In this document: one piece after another, positions 17,957 through 26,546 of the stretch
Numbering within the stretch: the stretch's first letter is position 1
Layout of the letters: the number at the start of each line of letters is the position of its first letter
Assembly: GCA_016709575.1 (NCBI GenBank)
Contig: JADJMM010000014.1
Span: 85,153-149,152 of the forward strand
Direction of reading: 5' to 3'
Origin: Sphingobacteriaceae bacterium
GTDB taxonomy: Bacteria > Bacteroidota > Bacteroidia > B-17B0 > Aurantibacillaceae
DNA: 64,000 nucleotides
The notes under the pieces: generated by a model
The model's database searches: none
What the model saw: only the letters and a program-made list of their open reading frames with translations
Told to the model about the DNA's origin: nothing
Translations under genes and position numbers: made by a program

Positions 17957-19964
17957 CTAGTTTTCCATATTGCTAAAAACAAGTTGACCTTTATTATCAA
18001 TCAAACGATTGCCTTCTTCATCTTTAATTAAATAGTATTGGTTGGTAACAGGCGCAATAGTTCCTTTTGTTTTCAGAACAGTTTCGCCTTTCAAATTCAG
18101 TAAGAAGGTTTCTTGTTTCAACACACAAATACTCAATCCTTCATTAAAATCGGTAGCCGAATTGTATTTACAAGGAATAACTAAATTTAATTTTCTGTCT
18201 ACAAAACCATATTTACCTTTTTTCTTAATGCGGATTAAATTGTTTTGCGCAAAATTTACTTCTTCGTAGGCATCGTAATCAATACTTACGCGTCCATTAA
18301 TATCCATTAAGGCTTGTTTGTTTTTTTTGAGGAGCTTAAATAATTTTCCGTTGGTGTAGAATGAAACTGGTAATTCTTTTTTATAATCAAAGTCAATGCC
18401 GCTTACAAAACAACCTTTTCCATAATAAAAACCGTATTGATTATTTTTTACTGTGATGAAAATATTATTCTCAGCTTTCAAAACCAAATCATATTTAGCT
18501 TCCAGGACCAGGCTGTCGTTTTCATTAATCAATCCATAAAGATTATTCAACTTTACAATGGCAATTTTGTTTTCATCAAAATCAGAAATCCATTGGTAAC
18601 GGGCCTTCGAAGCTAAGCCTGTTTTTGTAACAAAACCATACAAACTTCCATTTAAATAGTAAGCAAAACCATTTTTAAAATCACCAAGTCTATCGTACTG
18701 CGGCGAGATAATACTATTACCATAAACATCCATAGCGCCGTATTTGTTATTGGTTTTTGCAATGTAAATGTTTTCACTTTGCTCCGATAAATCTTCGAAT
18801 GGTCCGGCCGATTTTTGTCCTTGCCGGTTAATTAAGAACCATTGACCTAATAATATTTACGGGCGCATTTCCATAGGCGAAAGTAAATGCATCATCATAA
18901 AATGAATTAAAAACATTTTGATTTTCTTTATTAATAAAAAACACGGAATCGTTTTTATTGACAACAGCTAAACCTTCCTTAAATGTTGTTGCTTCATCGT
19001 ATTGAGGAAGTATAAGATATTTTCCGGTTGTATCAACAAAACCAACATAATCGCTGTCGTTAACTTGTATTAGAATTTTATTATTGAGTTCAATTTCTTT
19101 ATTAATAGAAGCTTTAAAAGGGAACTCAGGATAATTTTGCACGAAACTTTGTAGCTCATCATTATTATAAGATTTCCCCGTAAGGGCGTATAGTAATTTC
19201 CACGCTTCGTTTACAAAATGACTGTTTTTATAATTGGTTACATAAAAATCCAAACCTTGTAAATCGTTATTCTTCCTGTAAATTTCAAACAACTCATCTT
19301 GCGCTTGTCCGACAAATTTGTTTTTAGGGAATTTAGAAATGAAGGCATTAAACTGTTCTGCATTTTTAAGAGGTGTTTGTTCCTCAAAAACTTGTTTATC
19401 AAATAGAGTAGAGTACTCATTAAAAAAATAGCTTTCCGGAAAACGAAGCATAAATAATTTTGTGCTATCACTCACATTGTAAGTATGATTTGCTTTGTAG
19501 TTTAATTCATCTCTTAAATACAAGGCATCAAATTTTTGTTGGAGTGTAGCGTACGGATTTCCGATTAAAAACTGCTCGTAAATTTTAATGGTATTCGTTT
19601 TTGATGCTTTTAAAAGTAATTTTTCTGCTATGCTATCAGCCCAAAGCAGGATAGTTGAATTGTCAATTTTATAGTTAAAATAGGATTCCTTAAGCAGGGT
19701 TGTTTTATAGTAATTTCCTGCCAAAGTGATGTATTTGGAGGCACTATCAGGGTTCGAGAACGGGTTATCTGTTCTATAGTAAATAGTGGCTAAACCATAG
19801 GCTGCTGCTGCCTTGTGGCTCTTTTTAAGTTCCCCATAAAACAGCTTTTTAGCCTTAAAATAATCGTAAATACTCAGCGCCTCATAGGCAGCTTCAATTT
19901 TAGAGGCCCGAGCACCCGACAATGTTAATATTAGGTAGAAAATAAGGAGTTTATTGACTTTCAT
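17957..19964 (-). CDS. Secreted WG-repeat protein with helical N-terminal region (frameshifted)
   Basis: A signal peptide (residues 1-20) is followed by about 260 residues of helical, TPR-like sequence and then WG-type beta repeats. Repeated units have the form DYVGFVDTTGKYLILPQYDEATTFKEGLAVV, split here to stay short: YVGFVDTTGKY, ILPQYDEA, FKEGLAVV. The frame breaks near 18850. Shifting one base continues GQWFLINRQGQKSAGPFEDL and joins the second part, for about 669 residues in all. WG repeats are a little-understood fold that often binds surface partners. Exact role unknown. Confidence 0.75.
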
Positions 19965-19971
19965 CAGTCCT

Positions 19972-19987
19972 CAAAAGTATACTTTTG
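19972..19987. promoter_or_regulatory. Back-to-back divergent -7 boxes in a perfect palindrome
   Basis: CAAAAGTATACTTTTG is a 16-base perfect palindrome made of two abutting TACTTTTG boxes, one on each strand, each matching TAnnTTTG. A plus-strand TTG lies at 19954-19956, 23 bases before its box, and a minus-strand TTG at 19995-19997. It sits between the WG-repeat gene (minus) and the small membrane gene (plus), so it could drive both. Confidence 0.5.
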
Positions 19988-20008
19988 TACCGTTCAATAA
20001 GCTAAAAA

Positions 20009-20200
20009 ATGTTCACAAGCGGTCGTATAGTCTTTACATTGGTGTTTTTACTCGTTTTTATAGGGTATTTGGTATGGTCGTTCCGAAAGGACAAAGTTAT
20101 TAACAAGACCCATTATCCTAAGGCTTACAAGACCATTTTAGGGCTAATTTTAATATTATTTACACTTTATCTAATTGTTAAGCTCAGGAAATTCTTGTAA
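20009..20200 (+). CDS. Small two-TM membrane protein
   Basis: 63 residues with two membrane segments (about 6-24 and 43-60) separated by a basic loop FRKDKVINKTHYPKAYK. Such short proteins are common in Bacteroidota and have no assigned function. A good divergent promoter lies just upstream, which supports a real gene. Confidence 0.65.
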   Translation: MFTSGRIVFTLVFLLVFIGYLVWSFRKDKVINKTHYPKAYKTILGLILILFTLYLIVKLRKFL

Positions 20201-20225
20201 TTCGGAATTTTTTGCTATATCTTTG
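20195..20225 (+). promoter_or_regulatory. Promoter of the twin secreted-protein genes
   Basis: TTG at 20195-20197 and TATCTTTG at 20218-20225 are spaced by 20 bases, a good -33/-7 pair. The leader would be about 33 bases and A-rich, with no Shine-Dalgarno sequence. Confidence 0.6.
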
Positions 20226-20264
20226 TTACTTAATTGAATAAACCATAAAACCACAAAAAAAAGA

Positions 20265-21047
20265 ATGAAAAAGTTAGTTATCATATTTGTCTTATTCTTC
20301 TTCGTGAAAATAAACTTCTCTGCAACGCTTGTTGTTGAAGGTAAATATCAAAACAAGAATGTATACGTACAGAATTTTTTCGGTGGATCGGGTGTTGGTT
20401 TTTGCGCATTTGAAGTTAAAGTAAACGGTAACATCACTACTGATGAAGTTAACTCGAGTGCATTTGAAATTGATTTAGGAGAATTGAAATTAAAATATGG
20501 TGATAGAGTAACCATCGAAATTATGCACAAGGATGGTTGCCAGCCAAAAGTATTAAACATGGAAGATTTAAAACCGAAACCTTCTTTCGAAGTTTTAACC
20601 ATGAACATTACATCTAGCGGTTTATTAAAGTGGTCAACAAAAAACGAAGCAGGAGCTTTACCTTACATTATTGAACAATTTAAATGGAACAAATGGGTTC
20701 CTGTTGGTGAAGTAGATGGTGTTGGTTCTCCTGAATCTCACGATTACTCTTTTCAGATTACAACTCATAGTGGTGAAAATAAATTCCGTGTTAAACAAGT
20801 TGGTTTAGGTTCTGTTCCGCGTTATTCAAACAACGTTGTTTTAAATTCAATGGTAGAAAAACCAAAATTTGAAGTGAAAGATGGCGCATTAGGGTTTTCT
20901 TATGAAACAGGTTTTGAAGTTTACGACTCTTATGGATTAGTTGTAAAAAAAGGATTCGGTAAAGAAGTAAGAATTGATAACCTTGAAAAAGGGAAATACT
21001 ATTTGTGCTACGACAATCAAATTACTGAATTCAGTAAGAAAAAATAA
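20265..21047 (+). CDS. Secreted protein, first of a tandem pair
   Basis: A 260-residue protein with a signal peptide (residues 1-19). A conserved block (ATLVVEGKYQNKNVYVQN, GSGVGFCAFEVKVNG) is followed by a fibronectin-like middle (residues about 105-200). The end resembles a sorting-domain strand pattern (FEVYDSYGLVVKKGFGK, then KGKYYLCYDNQITEF). The last part recalls T9SS C-terminal domains, which would put it on the cell surface, but this is inference. Very similar to the next gene, 40 bases away. Confidence 0.7.
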   Translation: MKKLVIIFVLFFFVKINFSATLVVEGKYQNKNVYVQNFFGGSGVGFCAFEVKVNGNITTDEVNSSAFEIDLGELKLKYGDRVTIEIMHKDGCQPKVLNMEDLKPKPSFEVLTMNITSSGLLKWSTKNEAGALPYIIEQFKWNKWVPVGEVDGVGSPESHDYSFQITTHSGENKFRVKQVGLGSVPRYSNNVVLNSMVEKPKFEVKDGALGFSYETGFEVYDSYGLVVKKGFGKEVRIDNLEKGKYYLCYDNQITEFSKKK

Positions 21048-21087
21048 AAAGCTCCAATAGTTAACAAGAAAGCCACGAGGAAAGAAA

Positions 21088-21876
21088 ATGAAAAATTTAG
21101 CGTTTGTACTGGGATTGTTTCTACTGGTAAATCAGGCTAAATCAGGAGTACTAGTAGTAGAAGGAAAATTCCAAAACAAAAACATTTACGTTCAAAATGC
21201 TTACGGCGGATCCGGTGTTGGATTTTGTGCGCTCGAAGTAAGAGTAAATGGTCAAATTACAACCGACGAAGTAAACTCAAGCTCATTCGAAATTGATTTA
21301 GGTGCATTGTCATTAAAATATGGTGATAAAGTAACTATTGAAATTACGCATAAAGATTTTTGCAAACCTTTTGTGTTAAATGCAGAAGATTTAAAACCCC
21401 GTCCAACTTACGAAGTTCAAACTATGAATGTAAGTTCAACCGGAATTTTACGTTGGAGCGCAAGTAAAGAAAGTGGTCCATTACCTTATGTTATTGAACA
21501 ATATAAATGGAACAAATGGGTGCCTGTTGGAACTGTTGATGGTATTGGAACTTCTGAGTTACATGATTACGCATTTCAAGTAGCATTACATAGTGGCGAA
21601 AATAAATTCCGCGTTAAACAAGTAGGTTTAGGTTCATTACCAAAAATATCGAGTGCGGTTATTATTAAATCAACTACAGAAATACCAAATTATGCATTAA
21701 CAAAAGATTATAACACATTACAATTTACGTCAGAAACATTTTATGAAATTTACGATGATTATGGTATCGTAAAAAAAGGTTACGGAAAAGAAGTTAAGTT
21801 AGATAACATGAAGAAAGGTATTTACTATTTGTGTTACGATAACCAAATTACTGAATTCGAAAAGAAGAAGAGGTAA
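21088..21876 (+). CDS. Secreted protein, second of a tandem pair
   Basis: A 262-residue paralogue of the gene before it, aligned along the whole length with matching blocks VVEGKFQNKN, YGGSGVGFCALEVRVNG, NKWVPVGTVDG and GIYYLCYDNQITEF. The signal peptide spans residues 1-19. No promoter is seen in the 40-base gap, so the two are likely cotranscribed. The second copy has drifted most near residues 200-230. Function unknown. Its stop abuts the stop of the convergent Nudix gene. Confidence 0.7.
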   Translation: MKNLAFVLGLFLLVNQAKSGVLVVEGKFQNKNIYVQNAYGGSGVGFCALEVRVNGQITTDEVNSSSFEIDLGALSLKYGDKVTIEITHKDFCKPFVLNAEDLKPRPTYEVQTMNVSSTGILRWSASKESGPLPYVIEQYKWNKWVPVGTVDGIGTSELHDYAFQVALHSGENKFRVKQVGLGSLPKISSAVIIKSTTEIPNYALTKDYNTLQFTSETFYEIYDDYGIVKKGYGKEVKLDNMKKGIYYLCYDNQITEFEKKKR

Positions 21877-22506
21877 TTACATTTTAAGCAGTACATGCTT
21901 AAATTCGTTTAATATCATTGCAGTGGCGCCCCAAACAATTTTACCCTCTACATCAAAGTAGGGGGTTTTAAATTTAAAGCCTGGTGCAGGTTCCACAAAA
22001 GTTTCTTTTACTAATTCAGGAAGTTTTAAATTAGAAACTGATAACTCCAGAATGCTCTTTACTTCATTCGGGTTGATGTTATAATTAACTTCATCTTCTT
22101 TTAAAAAAGCTACAAAAGGACTAACCATAAACTTACTTACAGGAATATAAATAGGGGTAAGTTGCCCAATAAGTTCAATGTTTTTATCTATTCCAATTTC
22201 TTCATAACACTCACGCAGGGCAGTTGATTGTAAGTCCTTATCTGTTTCATCAAATTTACCGCCGGGGAAGCTGACTTGTCCGCTATGCGCTCCGTTATAG
22301 GTATGGCGCTCAGTTAATGGAATGAAAAAACCATTTTCTCTTTTTATGAGTAAAAGTAAAACAGCGCTGCTTTTGTATTGAGATGGGTTTAAATCTTCGA
22401 ACTTTAATTTTTCACGATTAACGTGAGCCATTTCAAATTGCACCTCTGTACCGGGCAACGGCAGCTGTAATTGCTGTTTTAGCTTAGATAAAAAGGTGTT
22501 TTCCAT
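21877..22506 (-). CDS. NudL/NUDT7-like CoA pyrophosphatase (Nudix hydrolase)
   Basis: The Nudix box reads SFPGGKFDETDKD, then TALRECYEEIGI, with the spacing of CoA pyrophosphatases of the NudL type rather than the canonical Nudix box. NGAHSGQVSFPGG is the NudL signature. It should split CoA or nucleotide diphosphate derivatives. The ATG at 22506 is preferred to a GTG two codons upstream. About 209 residues, normal. Confidence 0.85.
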   Translation of the reverse strand: MENTFLSKLKQQLQLPLPGTEVQFEMAHVNREKLKFEDLNPSQYKSSAVLLLLIKRENGFFIPLTERHTYNGAHSGQVSFPGGKFDETDKDLQSTALRECYEEIGIDKNIELIGQLTPIYIPVSKFMVSPFVAFLKEDEVNYNINPNEVKSILELSVSNLKLPELVKETFVEPAPGFKFKTPYFDVEGKIVWGATAMILNEFKHVLLKM

Positions 22507-22511
22507 AGTCA

Positions 22512-22559
22512 CAAAGGTACAATATTACGTCTGTAAATAAGCTAAAATCCTTACCTTTG
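22512..22559. promoter_or_regulatory. Divergent -7 boxes for the Nudix gene and ribBA
   Basis: TACCTTTG occurs on the plus strand at 22552-22559, four bases before the ribBA ATG, and on the minus strand at 22512-22519, five bases before the Nudix ATG. Both match TAnnTTTG exactly. Transcripts would start at or right next to the start codon, so both genes look leaderless. Confidence 0.55.
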
Positions 22560-22563
22560 CCTT

Positions 22564-23769
22564 ATGAGCGAGATTAAGCTGAATACCATTGAAGAAGCCA
22601 TTAGCGACCTTAAAAATGGCAAGGTTATTATTGTTGTTGATGATGAAGACCGCGAGAATGAGGGCGATTTTTTAACTGCCGCACGCAACGTAACACCTGA
22701 AGTCATAAACTTCATGGCAACACACGGCCGTGGTTTAATTTGCGCTTCTATTACTGAAGAAAAAGCAAAAGAACTTGAATTAAATTTAATGGTGAGTAAA
22801 AACACCGCTTCGCATGAAACAGCATTTACAGTTTCTGTTGATTTATTAGGACATGGTTGTACAACCGGAATTTCTGCGCAAGACAGAGCTAAAACAATTC
22901 AAGCTTTAATTAATCCTGAAATGAAACCTTCTGATTTCGGAAGGCCCGGACATATTTTTCCTCTTATCGCAAAAACAGGCGGCGTGTTACGTCGCACCGG
23001 ACATACTGAAGCAACTATTGATTTAGCGGTGATCGCAGGTTTTGAACCTTGTGGTGCTTTAGTGGAGATTATGAATGAAGATGGTACGATGGCACGTTTA
23101 CCGGATTTAATGAAGATTGCAGAGAAATTTAATTTGAAAATAGTTTCTATAAAAGATTTAATCTCTTACCGGTTAGCAAAAGAAACCATTGTTGATCGTC
23201 AAGTAGAAGTAAACATGCCAACTAATTGGGGCGATTTTAAATTAGTGGCTTATAAAGTAAGAACTAACGGTGAAGAGCATATGGCGTTAGTAAAAGGAGA
23301 GTGGAAGGAAGGCGAATCTGTTTTGGTACGCGTGCATTCATCTTGTGTTACGGGTGATGTATTCGGTAGCTGCCGTTGCGATTGCGGTCCGCAATTACAT
23401 GCTGCTATGGAAATGATTGAGAAAGAAGGGAAGGGTGTTATCGTTTACATGAATCAAGAGGGAAGAGGTATTGGATTATTAAATAAATTAAAAGCATATA
23501 AACTACAAGAGAAAGGTCGTGATACCGTTGAAGCTAATTTAGAACTTGGTTTTAAAATGGATGAACGTGATTATGGAATTGGCGCGCAAATTATACGTGA
23601 CCTTGGTGTAACAAAAATAAAATTAATAACTAACAATCCTAAAAAGCGTGCCGGTTTAATTGGTTATGGTTTAGAGATTGTAGATAATGTTCCAATAATA
23701 ATTACTCCTAATCCCCACAACGTAAAATATCTCCAAACTAAAAAGGAGAAAATGGGACATAGTTTTTAA
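22564..23769 (+). CDS. ribBA: Bifunctional DHBP synthase / GTP cyclohydrolase II
   Basis: The N-terminal half is RibB (3,4-dihydroxy-2-butanone 4-phosphate synthase), with metal and substrate motifs DDEDRENEGDF, GHGCTTGISAQDRAKTI and GRPGHIFPL. The C-terminal half is RibA, with zinc cysteines in SSCVTGDVFGSCRCDCGPQ and the motif GRGIGLLNKLKAY. Together they supply both precursors of riboflavin. Length 401, full. No other rib gene is in the window, so it is unlinked from the rest of the pathway. Intact. Confidence 0.96.
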   Translation: MSEIKLNTIEEAISDLKNGKVIIVVDDEDRENEGDFLTAARNVTPEVINFMATHGRGLICASITEEKAKELELNLMVSKNTASHETAFTVSVDLLGHGCTTGISAQDRAKTIQALINPEMKPSDFGRPGHIFPLIAKTGGVLRRTGHTEATIDLAVIAGFEPCGALVEIMNEDGTMARLPDLMKIAEKFNLKIVSIKDLISYRLAKETIVDRQVEVNMPTNWGDFKLVAYKVRTNGEEHMALVKGEWKEGESVLVRVHSSCVTGDVFGSCRCDCGPQLHAAMEMIEKEGKGVIVYMNQEGRGIGLLNKLKAYKLQEKGRDTVEANLELGFKMDERDYGIGAQIIRDLGVTKIKLITNNPKKRAGLIGYGLEIVDNVPIIITPNPHNVKYLQTKKEKMGHSF

Positions 23770-24815
23770 GCTTTAATAGCCCAACGCAACTTAGCAGACT
23801 TCGCTCTTGGATTAGCGTTGCATTCTTCTGCAGTGGGACGAATTGGGTCGGGAGCTATTTCTTTAAATATACCTTCACGGAAAAAGTATTGAAATGATTT
23901 TTTTACGGGGCGATCTTCTCCCGAATGAAAGGAAAGTAGCGCAACTCTTCCTCCAGGTGCTAAAGCATCTGGCAATTTCTCAAGAAATTTTTCTAATACG
24001 CCAAATTCATCATTAACTGCAATGCGTAAAGCTTGAAAGGTGCGCTGACAAGATTTTTTAATTTCGTCTTTAGTAATATTCTTTGGCACTTGATCTAACG
24101 CTTCTGTAATTACTTCCTGGAGATCTTTTGTGGTAGCAATAATCATCCCTTTAGTTAATTTATCAGTAACCATTTTAGCAATGTGTTTGTGATAAGGTTC
24201 ATCGGAATATTCAACAAGTAGTTCTCCCAACTCTTGTGCAGAAAGTGTTTTTAAAAATGCAGCCGCTGATTTCCCTTTTTTCGGATTTAATCTGAGATCT
24301 AAAGGGCCATCAATTTTAAATGAAAAGCCTCGGTCAGGATTATCAATCTGCATAGAAGAAACTCCAAGATCAGCTAAAACAAAATTCAACGGACCTGCTT
24401 CTGATACAATTTGATCTATACCAGCAAAATTCATTTGACGTATCGCTAATACTTCTTCTCCAAAACCTAAATTGGCCAAACGTTCTTTAGTGCGGGGTAA
24501 TTCAAAAGGATCAACATCTGTTGCGAATAATTTTCCTTTCTTCCCTAAGAGTTTCAGTATTTCTAAAGCATGTCCGCCATAACCAAGTGTTGCGTCTAAT
24601 CCAACTTGTCCGGGTTTTATTTTCAGGAAATCTAATATTTCTTTTACACAAATGGAACGGTGCATGCCGGCAGGGGTTTTGCCTTGCTGAATAACTTTTT
24701 CAATATCCGCGGCGTATTGCTCAGGGTTTAGTTCTTTGTATTTTTCTTTAAACGCTTTTGGGTGTGTGCCTTTATAACGTACGCGTCGTGTTTTTTTTGG
24801 TCCCTGCTCATCCAT
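23766..24815 (-). CDS. rsmH: RsmH-like 16S rRNA m4C1402 methyltransferase, variant
   Basis: The SAM-binding fold shows LDATLGYGGHALEIL, FATDVDPFELPRTKERL and LADLGVSSMQID. It also has the RsmH marks RGFSFKIDGPLDLRLNP, QRTFQALRIAVNDE and ALLSFHSGEDRPVKKSF. The usual family motif is HSLEDR, and here it is HSGEDRP. A 45-residue charged N-terminal extension precedes the start of the usual domain. It stands alone beside ribBA, not in a division/cell-wall cluster, so it may be a paralogue with a different target. Its 3' end overlaps ribBA by 4 bases. Intact. Confidence 0.8.
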   Translation of the reverse strand: MDEQGPKKTRRVRYKGTHPKAFKEKYKELNPEQYAADIEKVIQQGKTPAGMHRSICVKEILDFLKIKPGQVGLDATLGYGGHALEILKLLGKKGKLFATDVDPFELPRTKERLANLGFGEEVLAIRQMNFAGIDQIVSEAGPLNFVLADLGVSSMQIDNPDRGFSFKIDGPLDLRLNPKKGKSAAAFLKTLSAQELGELLVEYSDEPYHKHIAKMVTDKLTKGMIIATTKDLQEVITEALDQVPKNITKDEIKKSCQRTFQALRIAVNDEFGVLEKFLEKLPDALAPGGRVALLSFHSGEDRPVKKSFQYFFREGIFKEIAPDPIRPTAEECNANPRAKSAKLRWAIKA

Positions 24816-24870
24816 TTGGTAAAGGTAACAATGTTTTGCTTTATTGTGGAAATTAAGAAGGAGAAGAGGT

Positions 24871-24889
24871 AGCTGAGCTTGTCGAAGCT
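24871..24889. repeat. CTTCGACAAGCTCAG interspersed motif
   Basis: AGCTGAGCTTGTCGAAGCT contains the reverse complement of CTTCGACAAGCTCAG. It overlaps the stop codon of the secreted protein next to it. A diverged second copy lies at 54276-54299, so this looks like a dispersed short repeat. Confidence 0.5.
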
Positions 24890-25364
24890 AATTTTTATAA
24901 GCCTCAAGTTTGTAACGAATCAGATCGCCTTTCGAATTCATTACGAGTAGAATGTTATGACCATCAAACTGACGTTGAATATCAAAAAACACAAAATAAT
25001 TATCGCCGATTTTTAAATAGTGATAAATATTAAGTGTGGTGTAGTTTTTATTTTTTTGTTTTGCCTCTGTGAATGGGAAATTGATTAATTTCTCTTTCTC
25101 CACTATTGTTAAATCTTTAAACACTGAAGCCATGTTTGTATTTCTTTTAATTTTATAGTCGGCAGCGGTATCTTTTATTCCTGTTTTAGCGGCCACCATA
25201 AATCCTTTAGTATAATATTGCACCAATTTAAAATCGGCATTACTTCTGGTTAAACTGTCTAAGTGGTACATGGCTACTTCCTCCACAAAACGCTTATTTT
25301 GGGCTATTGTGTTTAAGGATAAGAAAAGTACTAAAGTAAAGGTTATGTTTTTAAGAGCTGACAT
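24888..25364 (-). CDS. Secreted protein of unknown function
   Basis: 158 residues with a signal peptide (1-21, ...LNTIAQ). The body is a mixed alpha/beta domain with no family I recognise, including YHYLKIGDNYFVFFDI. Its stop codon falls inside a dispersed repeat. Intact, on the same strand as rsmH but 72 bases upstream with no shared function evident. Confidence 0.55.
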   Translation of the reverse strand: MSALKNITFTLVLFLSLNTIAQNKRFVEEVAMYHLDSLTRSNADFKLVQYYTKGFMVAAKTGIKDTAADYKIKRNTNMASVFKDLTIVEKEKLINFPFTEAKQKNKNYTTLNIYHYLKIGDNYFVFFDIQRQFDGHNILLVMNSKGDLIRYKLEAYKN

Positions 25365-25528
25365 ATAAGATGGTTTTATGATTCATAAAAATAATCATTC
25401 TCATTCTTACTTCCAATAGAAAAAGTGAGAACTATGTAAGTTATTCTATTAATGCTGTAACACTCCCCGGCTTCAATATCAGCTACTTTGTACTTAATTA
25501 ATTAAACCTAAAACAAATAAACAAATAA

Positions 25529-26383
25529 ATGAAAAAATACATTTTTATAGCAATAGCAGCATTTGGAGTGTTAGCGTGTACAAATACCAGCAAGGAAGAA
25601 TCGGTTCGACAACAAAGAGATTCTCTTTTAGGTGTAATTGAAAGCAGTGAGACTACCGTAAACGAGTATATAACTTACTTTAATGAAGTAGAACGCAATT
25701 TAGACTCGGTTACAGCCCGCCAACGTGTTATTATGATGAACACCGGTAAAAAAACGGATTTGAAAGTAACTCAAAAGGAAAGAATTGCTCTTGAAATTAA
25801 AGCTATCAATAAATTGATGGACTCTAATAACACAAAAATTAAAGAGCTTCGTGGCAAATTTAATGCTTCAAACAAGAAGAATGTTGAATTAGAAAAGACA
25901 ATCGACATTTTAAATAATCAATTAACCATGAAATATGTGGAGTTAATTAATTTGAATGAAGAATTAAAAGGACTAAACGAAGAAGTAGCTGAATTTAGAA
26001 TTGTGGTTGACACGTTAATGATTAGAAATAGTCAGTTATCACAAAGTGTTGAGAATAAATCTGGTGAATTACGCGCAGCTTATTATATTGTTGGCACTTC
26101 AGTTGATTTACAGCAATGGAATTTAGTAGACAAACAAGGTGGCTTTTTAGGAATTGGACAAACGGCTAAATTGAGCAATAATTTAGACATGAATATGTTC
26201 ACTAAAATTGATTATTTGCAAGTCACAACTATCCCCATTAACAGTAAGGGAATTAAAATTATAACAACACATCCAACAGGTTCATTCACTTTAAATAAAA
26301 ATGGCAGAACTGTAGAGAGTATTACAATAAACGATCCTGAATTATTCTGGAGCGCTTCAAAATACTTGGTGATTTCATTGTAA
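25529..26383 (+). CDS. Lipoprotein with long coiled coil
   Basis: The lipobox VLAC ends a signal peptide at Cys17, so the protein is lipid-anchored. A long coiled coil spans about residues 30-175 (many Glu/Lys/Leu heptads, e.g. LNNQLTMKYVELINLNEEL). A compact beta domain follows, beginning AAYYIVGTSVDLQQWNLVDKQ. This layout is a conserved envelope protein family in Bacteroidota, but I know no function for it. Intact. A strong terminator follows. Confidence 0.65.
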   Translation: MKKYIFIAIAAFGVLACTNTSKEESVRQQRDSLLGVIESSETTVNEYITYFNEVERNLDSVTARQRVIMMNTGKKTDLKVTQKERIALEIKAINKLMDSNNTKIKELRGKFNASNKKNVELEKTIDILNNQLTMKYVELINLNEELKGLNEEVAEFRIVVDTLMIRNSQLSQSVENKSGELRAAYYIVGTSVDLQQWNLVDKQGGFLGIGQTAKLSNNLDMNMFTKIDYLQVTTIPINSKGIKIITTHPTGSFTLNKNGRTVESITINDPELFWSASKYLVISL

Positions 26384-26437
26384 ATTATTAACCATGAACC
26401 GACATTAAAGATTTAGTCTGAAATGGGATACGGTTTT

Positions 26438-26465
26438 AAAAGTCATCAATTTATTGGTGACTTTT
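26438..26465 (+). terminator. Intrinsic terminator after the coiled-coil lipoprotein gene
   Basis: AAAAGTCATCAAT and ATTGGTGACTTTT pair over 13 bp (one G-T pair) around a tiny loop, and the T-run continues (CTTTTTTTG). It lies 55 bases after the stop and before the OmpA-like gene. Confidence 0.8.
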
Positions 26466-26546
26466 TTTGTGACATTTTGTTATCCCACTAATTTTTTGTT
26501 ATTTCAGGCTGTAACTAAAGGCATCGTTTGCGTTATCTTCACCGGA

